Source: Heliocidaris tuberculata
Lineage: Eukaryota > Echinodermata > Echinoidea > Camarodonta > Echinometridae
NCBI GenBank assembly: GCA_025618425.1
Contig: CM046832.1
Location: forward strand, 73,172,890-73,236,889
Direction: 5' to 3'
DNA length: 64,000 nt
Shown here in pieces: positions 60,101-64,000 of the stretch; positions within the stretch are counted from its first letter, which is position 1; each line of letters opens with the position of its first letter. The notes under the pieces were generated by a model. The model made no database searches. It had not been told where the DNA came from and saw only the letters and a list, made by a program, of their open reading frames with translations. The position numbers were made by a program, and so were the translations under genes.

Positions 60101-60652
60101 ACCATCTTCAAATTCAAGATAACTCATGTAGAAACCCATTGGAAATGCATAGTAAATGAAAATGAATTCATCACCAATGGGTTAAGGTCATTATCCTAAA
60201 GTTAACTGATCTCTACAAGTGTAGATCATAATGAACTCTCCCCCTGTTCAATAGCTCACTTGTGTATTGGTACTTCTGTGAAGCCATTTGAGAATGCTTT
60301 ATGCCATTTCCTTTTTGGTATGCCTTGCAGTGAACAATCATATTGAATAATCTGATTTTTTTTTTTGCTGCCACATAATGTTCTTAATCCTGTATCTATA
60401 TGTATTTGTACAACGTAAGAAGAGAGCCCTAATAAAAATTAATATTTCTTTCCTGCAATTCCCAGGTATTGGTTGTTGTTATTGATTTTTTTTTTAAATT
60501 GTATACATGTGCCAACATTGTTTATAAATGTTATCGTTTGATGTTATTTTCCTGGAAATTAAATAAGTAAATAAAATAAATAAAACGAACGCTTCAAAGT
60601 TGTATCTTACCGTCTTCTCAAACATGGCATCAATGACCTCTTGCATTTGTTT
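26317..60652 (-). CDS. PRKAR2: PRKAR2: cAMP-dependent protein kinase type II regulatory subunit (3' ten coding exons)
   Basis: Partial gene on the minus strand; the coding order is 60652-60611, 51687-51623, 49201-49060, 42114-42013, 39103-39029, 38353-38288, 34922-34896, 30430-30373, 27647-27579, 26423-26317. The joined frame is open for 250 residues to TAA with GT-AG introns throughout. The protein binds and inhibits PKA catalytic subunits and releases them on cAMP binding. Both cyclic-nucleotide domains are visible. Domain A has [17 protein letters not shown] and its phosphate-binding cassette [17 protein letters not shown]. Domain B has [15 protein letters not shown] and ends [14 protein letters not shown]...LFGK. 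The conserved Glu and Arg of each cassette are present, so both sites should bind cAMP. The N-terminal dimerisation/docking domain and the inhibitor sequence are outside the window. A type II assignment follows from the RII-like cassette and C-terminus; one RII gene is usual in invertebrates, so alpha/beta naming is not applied. Confidence 0.95.
26424..27578 (-). other. PRKAR2 intron; contains a C-run and a perfect hairpin
   Basis: A C-run lies at 26824-26833. A palindrome at 27104-27132 has perfect 13-bp arms (ATCCGTGAATAGT / ACTATTCACGGAT) around AGT. A CpG-bearing segment around 27200-27310 differs in composition from the flanks, but no element boundaries are clear. Confidence 0.5.
27579..27647 (-). 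CDS. PRKAR2: PRKAR2 exon: phosphate-binding cassette of domain B
   Basis: Acceptor TGATTACAG|AGCTGG, donor GTGCCT|gtaagt (phases 1 and 1). It encodes [20 protein letters not shown], including the arginine that contacts the cAMP phosphate. Confidence 0.96.
28668..29322. mobile_element. MITE family C copy 2, inverted and truncated
   Basis: It starts GGGGGTGTATTCTGAGATTC-like and runs in the opposite sense to copy 1. Shared landmarks include the TATTGGCTGAGCAT region, GGTGAGTGTGATATTTTTGG and the GTGGGAAAGATAAAAT region. It stops at GACTGAGATAAAATAT, about 55 bases before the expected terminus, where duplicated flanking sequence begins. Confidence 0.75.
29446..29645. repeat. ~200-bp imperfect palindrome (foldback MITE)
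   Basis: Arms of about 90 bases surround GAGGCTGTAGGCCGA (29535-29549). Paired segments include AAGTGCATTATGTGTCACT with AGTGACATATAATGCAC, and TTGAATATACCGTAATATGTG with the complement around 29593-29615. It would form a long stable hairpin. Confidence 0.8.
30373..30430 (-). CDS. PRKAR2: PRKAR2 exon: start of domain B cassette
   Basis: Acceptor TATCTAACAG|GATAAT, donor TTTGGAG|gtaagc (ends phase 1). It encodes [19 protein letters not shown]. Confidence 0.94.
30846..31023. mobile_element. 174-bp pogo/Tigger-like MITE with TA duplication
   Basis: TA, CAGGTAACTCTGC (30848-30860) and GCAGAGTTAACTG, TA (31009-31023) form near-perfect TIRs. Several CTAAG(T/G)CGA repeats inside (GCCTAAGTCGAA, TTCGACTTAG, TCGACTTATG) are typical sub-terminal repeats of this group. 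Confidence 0.75.
31095..31169. repeat. Small hairpin element (AGTCAGAAGGT arms), copy 2
   Basis: Arms run 31095-31115 (GTGTGCTCGGAGTCAGAAGG, then T) and 31148-31169 (ACCTTTCTGGCTCATAGCAC, then AC). The core AG(T/C)CAGAAGG.CATTAA is shared with the hairpin at 24827-24885. Confidence 0.6.
34896..34922 (-). CDS. PRKAR2: PRKAR2 27-nt micro-exon
   Basis: Acceptor TTTTTCAG|ATGAAG, donor CCTCAG|gtactg. It encodes nine residues, MKQNSTVPQ. Phase 0 on both sides, it sits where mammalian RII has the polar RTKSNKDGGNQ-like loop of domain B. Position, phase and splice sites support it, but skipping it would also keep the frame. Confidence 0.7.
36183..37360. mobile_element. TTAA-flanked MITE, family A copy 2, interrupted by family B
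   Basis: The left end is TTAA, CTCTAAAAAGGCCGG (36183-36201). The right end is CCGGCCCTTTTAGG near TTAA (37357-37360). The interior matches copy 1 in reverse: the CCACAACGTAATCT region, the TTTTGCTCTAAATCATTAA region and the ACACTCTTTCCAGTATTCTT region. Long C-runs lie inside both ends. A 415-bp family B element interrupts it. Confidence 0.85.
36336..36750. mobile_element. TTAA-flanked MITE, family B copy 2, nested in family A
   Basis: TTAA, CCCTTTCGAGACAATTGACC at the left and CTGTCCTGAAAGGG, TTAA at the right, same orientation as copy 1 (23276-23691) and closely similar throughout. Family A copy 1 has a single TTAA at the matching point (10692-10695), i.e. an empty site. Confidence 0.88.
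38288..38353 (-). CDS. PRKAR2: PRKAR2 exon: domain B beta strands
   Basis: Acceptor TCGACAG|GGAGAT, donor AGTGAG|gtagga, phase 0 both sides. It encodes [20 protein letters not shown] and SE, the equivalent of the GEKADSFYIIESGEVSI stretch in mammals. Confidence 0.94.
38354..39028 (-). other. PRKAR2 intron, nothing recognised
   Basis: Short AT-rich intron with a G-run at about 38891-38900. Confidence 0.4.
39029..39103 (-). CDS. PRKAR2: PRKAR2 exon: entry to domain B
   Basis: Acceptor ATTTTAG|GCATAT, donor GCTCAG|gtaaaa, phase 0 both sides. It encodes [20 protein letters not shown] and CIIAQ, matching the [24 protein letters not shown]-type region. Confidence 0.94.
39540..39735. repeat. Purine-rich tract with G-run and GA microsatellite
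   Basis: AGAGAGA units, G-run near 39574-39587. Overlapping long frames here are compositional. Confidence 0.8.
39739..39860 (+). repeat. tRNA-derived SINE fragment
   Basis: GTGGGTTCAATCCCCAG contains a Pol III B-box-like GGTTCAATCCC. It is followed by GCCCTTGAGCAAGGCATTTT, a widely shared SINE body sequence. The A-box half has been replaced by the purine tract, so this is a 5'-truncated copy. Confidence 0.65.
39899..40024. repeat. (CAT)n-rich diverged microsatellite
   Basis: Dense CAT/CAC trinucleotides; the minus-strand Met/Val-rich frame is an artefact. Confidence 0.85.
40901..41492. mobile_element. TTAA-flanked foldback MITE, family D copy 1
   Basis: TTAA then AGGGCAATCCAACCTT (40901-40920). 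The right end AAGGTTGGATTTCCCT is followed by TTAA (41477-41492). Complementarity extends far inward, including AACTTTC..AAGAAAGTTATG, CAAATTGGC and GGACAACTCTCCC / GGGGGAGTTGTCC. The element is therefore close to a full-length hairpin of about 590 bases. Confidence 0.85.
42013..42114 (-). CDS. PRKAR2: PRKAR2 exon: linker between the two cAMP domains
   Basis: Acceptor TGTGCAG|GACCGT, donor TTAGAG|gtacgt, phase 0 both sides. It encodes [20 protein letters not shown] and [14 protein letters not shown], the B/C helix region that contacts the catalytic subunit. Confidence 0.96.
43142..43425. mobile_element. 284-bp hAT-like MITE with 14-bp TIRs
   Basis: CAGGGGCATCACTA (43142-43155) and TAGTGATGCCCCTG (43412-43425) are perfect inverted repeats. 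The inside is mostly T/G-rich simple sequence (43250-43350). Flanks CAAATATT and TAAATGTC are at best a decayed 8-bp duplication. CAGGGG termini suggest hAT. Confidence 0.7.
44357..44862 (+). repeat. Dispersed repeat family E, copy 1
   Basis: Shares ordered landmarks with 47848-48835: GGTAGCAAAAAGGA, TACATGTACATGTATA, ACTGCCCTAC, GTGGAGATAG, TTTTGATCCCTG-like, CACAGCA.CTTATTA and GCTAGTATCTTGCTA. Origin unknown; no frame or termini recognised. Confidence 0.7.
47404..47533. repeat. 130-bp inverted-repeat element with two nested stems
   Basis: The outer arms are GTATTACCGAACGTGT (47404-47419) and ACACGTTCGGAAATAC (47518-47533). The inner perfect arms are GGTTTTCATACGCGT (47440-47454) and ACGCGTATGAAAACC (47461-47475). 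Confidence 0.75.
47848..48835 (+). repeat. Dispersed repeat family E, copy 2, with a 445-bp insertion
   Basis: Collinear with copy 1 except for 48023-48467, which copy 1 lacks. Confidence 0.7.
48023..48467. mobile_element. Unclassified 435-445-bp insertion with 10-bp target duplication
   Basis: CCAGTGAATT occurs at both borders (48013-48022 and 48458-48467). Copy 1 of family E has a single related ATGTCAGTGTAAAT at the same point. The insert is CpG-richer than its host and contains GCGCTGCAGTCACAAAAACC and a T-run near 48411. No tRNA-like boxes or TIRs are recognised. Confidence 0.6.
49060..49201 (-). CDS. PRKAR2: PRKAR2 exon: phosphate-binding cassette of domain A
   Basis: Acceptor GGCTGGCAG|AGGAGA, donor GCTTTG|gtgagt. 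It completes codon AG|A, then encodes [20 protein letters not shown] and [20 protein letters not shown], ending at WAL. It contains the canonical Glu and Arg of the domain A cAMP site. Confidence 0.97.
49202..51622 (-). other. PRKAR2 intron (2.4 kb) dominated by a tandem repeat array
   Basis: Holds the array at 49770-50692 described separately. The rest has no recognised features. Confidence 0.5.
49770..50692 (+). repeat. ~150-bp tandem repeat array with TGACCTTTGACCT motifs
   Basis: Successive units each carry TGACCT..TGAC(C/A)TTTGACCTAC, AATCTGATCAGAT, TATGGTGATACATACTAG and CAAGTTTGAAGTTAATGG, then GGTTCTTGA.ATATC. TGACCT blocks start near 49888, 50029, 50187, 50345 and 50494. The array ends with GGGACGGATGGACGAACAAC and GGTGGGGGGAGGCATAAAAA, the terminus of a repeat found widely in marine animals. 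Confidence 0.85.
51623..51687 (-). CDS. PRKAR2: PRKAR2 exon: domain A beta strands
   Basis: Acceptor TCTTACAG|ACGACT, donor TTGATAG|gtaagt (ends phase 2). It encodes [20 protein letters not shown] and D, almost identical to mammalian RII. Confidence 0.97.
52840..53949. mobile_element. 1.1-kb DNA transposon-like element, 12-bp TIRs, 6-bp target duplication
   Basis: CAGGCATGAAAA (52840-52851) and TTTTCATGCCTG (53938-53949) are perfect inverted ends. CATTTT abuts both (52834-52839 and 53950-53955). Next to the right end are repeated CGCGGA/TCCGCG palindromes. An internal inverted pair AGGCGATCCCTT / AAGGGATCGCCT lies at about 53692-53787. The interior is CpG-rich. A 163-codon plus-strand frame (53116-53607) matches no family I know. 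Structural design parallels 5202-7026. Confidence 0.75.
54494..54617. mobile_element. ~125-bp hairpin MITE
   Basis: The left arm GGGCACTGTTTCATAAAACT continues to TGTCA. The right arm TGACAAGACACTTGATGAAA continues to TGCCCCC. They pair with a few mismatches, and TTGGCTTGTGAAAATCA sits in the loop side. Confidence 0.6.
55363..55757. mobile_element. 379-bp hAT-like MITE with 8-bp target duplication
   Basis: Perfect 14-bp TIRs TAGTGCTGGTATCG (55371-55384) and CGATACCAGCACTA (55736-55749). Flanking octamers CCAAACAC and CCAAACAT differ at one base. TAGTG/CACTA ends with 8-bp duplications fit hAT. The interior repeats GTCGACATGT-type palindromes many times and is CpG-rich. Confidence 0.82.
60611..60652 (-). 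CDS. PRKAR2: PRKAR2 exon: N-terminal helix of domain A (first exon in window)
   Basis: Acceptor CATTACAG|AAACAA, donor AAGACG|gtaaga. It encodes [14 protein letters not shown], the QMSQVLDAMFEK helix of RII. The preceding exon (…DILLFKNLD-type sequence) was not found between here and 64,000. Confidence 0.92.
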
Positions 60653-62334
60653 CTGTAATGCAAAGAAAGAGACAAGACAAAATTAGATTACAAGAAAAGT
60701 GACATTTGACATTTTATAATTCAGATATGATTTCCTACTAGGAGGAAAAGTGATTTAAGGTAAAAACACTATGCTTATTAGAAGACTTTGTGAGGAATGA
60801 AAATGTAGCTTTCATAACAATGCATTCTTTAGCAAAAAGAGAGGAAATTTCATCAGGATGTCACCATCAATACAAGACCAATGAACTTAGGACACAGTCT
60901 GCCAGTAAATTAGAATTGTGCAAGCTACACTTCCCTTCAGCTCATTCATGCACTGTACATGAAAATCATATCATAGAGTCCCCTGTGTAGCAGTCTGGGA
61001 AAAATACATGTACATGTATGTACATGTATCTTCTTAATTTGTTTCATTCGTTACTGAATGTTCATTGTCATTCAATATATTCTTTAATTTCTGTTCTAAT
61101 TATTTAAAAATCTGGATAACAATAGTATTATAAAGCCTTTTGTATACAATACAGTGTTTATGGTCTGCTTCAGTTCAATTGTACCCTGTACTTGAAATTT
61201 CCAAGCAATTCTGGACTCAAGCAAATGACATAACACATCTAATTAAGATGAGAACATACTCCTGCATAAGGTTTACATCATTTGTACACATCACTAAATG
61301 GCAAGCATACAGAAATTTTTTATTCAAAAGGACGCAAACAGTGCTACCACTACAGAACTGACTTATTAACCCTACGGCCACCAACATAATGTAAATTTTC
61401 ATTTTTAGTGATTACACTTTACATCATTATGTACATGACAACTTTGCATCTTGACAATCAAGTCTATCAATCTCCTTATCCCACTGAGGTACATGTACTG
61501 TGTGCTGTGGCCACTTGTTGCACAGATTTGAATATTAAGTTTCACACAAAAAGCCTGTTAGGGTTTACATGATGCTACATGTGTATGCATCACTCAACTA
61601 ATGAAATTCTCTTTCCTCAGAGTCCATTAATGCGTCACCAACAGCAGCAAAGTTCTCTCTAATGAGTTTCATCTAAAGGTCATCCCCACCCACAACCCAG
61701 ATTTCTAAATTAACCAAGTGCATGACCATGCTGGTCTCAACTGTTAAAGACAGAACGAATTCTGTGGCAATTCACCTCAAAGCAGCATTTACTCTTGTTG
61801 ACCAGGGTTTGCTCAGATTACAATTTGCAAAAAAAAAAAGAACCCGAACTTTGAGAATACTACGTGCTTGTGAAATATCGAATACATCTGGGGTTTGCGC
61901 AAAGGTTAAAAAATTCAATCTAGCTCTATTGTGGAGTGAAATACACAAATGAATGAATCAGAATGAAATGTCAGGTCATCATGCAAGACTGTACCAATAA
62001 TTCTGTGGTTTTAGAGTAAATAGTGCACTGCACAATAGATTGGATTTTATACATGTACGCATACTGCATGTGCTGCAGATGAGGAATGAATAAAGATTAC
62101 AACTTAACCTAAATAGGGATTGGCAATTTGCACACTCTCCATTTCCTTTTTAATGTACAATGTATCAATAATATACATAATTTCCACATAATTGGTCACT
62201 CTTTTCTAGAGGGATTGCTTGGGTTTTCTTAATTTATAAAAGGGTACAAATTAAACACTTTGCACATAGATGACACTGTTATCTCTCTTCCTTACAACAC
62301 ATACATGTATCTGACTTATTATCTTTAAAGGGAA

Positions 62335-62863
62335 AGTCCACCCTGATATTTAGTTGATTTGATTAAATGAGAGAAAAAGATTAGTAAAAGTTTGAGCAAA
62401 ATCCGATAAGAAATAAGAAAGTTATGAATTTTTAAAGTTGTAATCAATCAGACACAAATTGGTAACTCCGTGACGTATCTTGCAAGCTCCTCTCCCATTA
62501 GCTCAGTATAGAAAATTTATAAATTTTCACTTTCTTAGCTTCTGATGAAGGAATATATTTATTACATTCAGGTGTTGTGTAAAAACATATGAGCAATGAG
62601 TATCTAAAGTGTATTATGTTTGAATATTTTCTTTAGATAAAATGGAAATTAATGATGTTTTGGGAACAGGACAAATAGAGAGGAGCTCGCAAGATACATG
62701 TACGTCACGGAGTTGCCAATTTGTGTTTGATTAATTACAACTTCAAAAAATCATAACTTTCTTATTCCTTATCATATTTTGCTCAAACCTTCACTAATCT
62801 GTTTCTTTGATTTCTCTGCTTCTTTTAAAACAAACTTGTAATCAGGGTGGACTCTCCCTTTAA
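62335..62863. mobile_element. TTAA-flanked foldback MITE, family D copy 2
   Basis: TTAA, AGGGAAAGTCCACCCTGAT (62335-62357) and ATCAGGGTGGACTCTCCCT, TTAA (62841-62863). The whole left half pairs with the right half, including CACAAATTGG.AACTCCGTGACGTA with its complement. Confidence 0.88.
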
Positions 62864-63745
62864 CACCCCCTCTCATCTCTCCCTCTCACATTTTATAAAT
62901 TAAAAAATCAAAAATAATTTGATCATTTTTTAAACTTGTAATATTATTCTATAAATACTGCCAAAATACTAATATCACTGATCAAAAAATCTAGCATGCA
63001 TTAATAAAAACTATAAGCCATCTACATGTATTTATCAAACACATTTACCGTTAATCTCAGAAATGTTCTCTTGTTTCGCTTAACACTAAAATTAGAAGTT
63101 ACACAATTTTCTTTGAAAGCCTGAAAAAATAAAACCTTCAACTGATTTGGTTGAGTTCTAATACTATTTGAATCAAATGCCGTGGAATAAACAGCCTTCT
63201 GACAAAAGAATTATTAAGGCAAAGTTTGTTATCAACTTTTTTTATCTTCTTGATAAGTACAATTAGTATATTTTAAACAGGTTGTAAAATACATATAGGT
63301 GTTGTACATACACATGAGGCAGATTTAGTAAATCAAAAGAATTTTTTATCCACCTCCACTGTACATGTATAACCTCAATATTACATTTTGTATTATCAGT
63401 AGTCACAGACTTCTACTTGATTTGGTTTGATTTTGATTTTGATGAAGAACACTAACTTGTCTGGAATTCAGCATATGTAGACCTGTACATTAGATCTCCC
63501 AGACGAACAGTGGATAAGATCAGCTACAGATGAAGAAGCACATCATTTAAGCATGATTATATGATGCATTGCTGTCAGTGACATGGAAATATTTCTATCT
63601 CTTGGGAAATTTTGTATTTGACTGCTCTTGGGGGGGGGGGGGCTACAAGTACATGTATATTTCAGGTTTTATCTGATTGCCATCAAATTTGAAAATTCAA
63701 CAACAGCTCAAGATGGTAATATTTTCCCTAAACAAATCAACAGAC

Positions 63746-64000
63746 CTGGGGTGGTATTCTGAGCACCAATTATCTCTAAATTTTTAATTTCATCTTTTAT
63801 CAAAAAAATTGGTATTCTGAGACCACTTTTTATCTCAGATTTTATCTCATATTTTATCTCAGTCTGATACCTCTCGCATGCCTAGATACAGTTGTACACT
63901 TGATACGCGCAACATGAAAAGCTTACACCCATCATAATTTGTGGGAAAGATAGGGTAGGGACTATTTTATCCCCATGACCCATGGTGAGTGCGATATTTT
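63746..64000. mobile_element. MITE family C copy 3, cut by the window edge
   Basis: CTGGGGTGGTATTCTGAGCAC, CTCATATTTTATCTC, GATACGCGCAAC and GTGGGAAAGATAGGGTAGGG follow the order of copy 1 (15988-16654), in the same orientation. Confidence 0.8.

Larger units (their letters stand above)
51688..60610 (-). other. PRKAR2 intron (8.9 kb) with several transposons
   Basis: Contains the elements at 52840-53949, 54494-54617 and 55371-55749, a T/G tract at 52311-52345 and a (TC)n run at 58009-58031. About 55760-60600 shows only TACATGTACATGTA-type palindromes and short A/T runs. Confidence 0.55.
60653..64000 (-). other. PRKAR2 intron, open at the window edge
   Basis: No minus-strand exon matching the RII hinge or docking domain could be found. 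Contains MITE family D copy 2 (62335-62863), a G-run near 63631-63641 and the start of MITE family C copy 3 (63746-64000). Confidence 0.55.

Noticed and set aside
61617..61677. Minus-strand exon-like stretch reading MKLIRENFAAVGDALMDSEE
   Set aside because: The acceptor is acceptable but no GT donor follows, the frame stops soon after, and it does not match the PRKAR2 hinge or docking region.

Overview
This is a eukaryotic nuclear window: long AT-rich introns, GT-AG splice sites, tRNA-derived SINE fragments, many short inverted-repeat transposons, and no bacterial gene packing. Two protein-coding genes can be reconstructed. Both are standard animal housekeeping genes. The repeat content points to a marine deuterostome, most likely an echinoderm such as a sea urchin: a foldback element whose inverted arms are made of ~17-bp tandem repeats (reminiscent of sea-urchin TU elements), a Penelope-like element, and frequent TACATGTA-type palindromes. 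The species assignment is inference.

Layout. 1-8,015 is intergenic or 5' non-coding DNA rich in inverted-repeat elements; a 1.8-kb element at 5,202-7,026 has a clear 6-bp target duplication. 8,016-15,629 (+) carries BDP1, the TFIIIB B'' subunit of RNA polymerase III initiation: nine coding exons, 1,024 codons, SANT domain across exons 6-7, and one long last exon. 15,630-26,316 lies between the two convergent genes and holds a ~670-bp MITE, a Penelope-like remnant with inverted 3' tails, the TU-like foldback element (18,909-21,349) and a TTAA-flanked MITE. 26,317-60,652 (-) carries the last ten coding exons (250 codons) of PRKAR2, the type II regulatory subunit of cAMP-dependent protein kinase: both cyclic-nucleotide-binding domains are present, while the dimerisation/docking and inhibitor exons lie beyond the right edge. 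Its introns (up to 8.9 kb) are filled with MITEs, a ~150-bp tandem repeat array and a diverged repeat pair.

The two genes converge tail to tail with 10.7 kb between their stop codons and have no evident functional link. I found no new multi-gene system. What is unusual is the transposon structure: nested TTAA elements with an internal empty-site control, a foldback element with matched minisatellite ends and a 10-bp target duplication, a Penelope remnant with inverted coding tails, and two different elements that share CAG termini and 6-bp target duplications.
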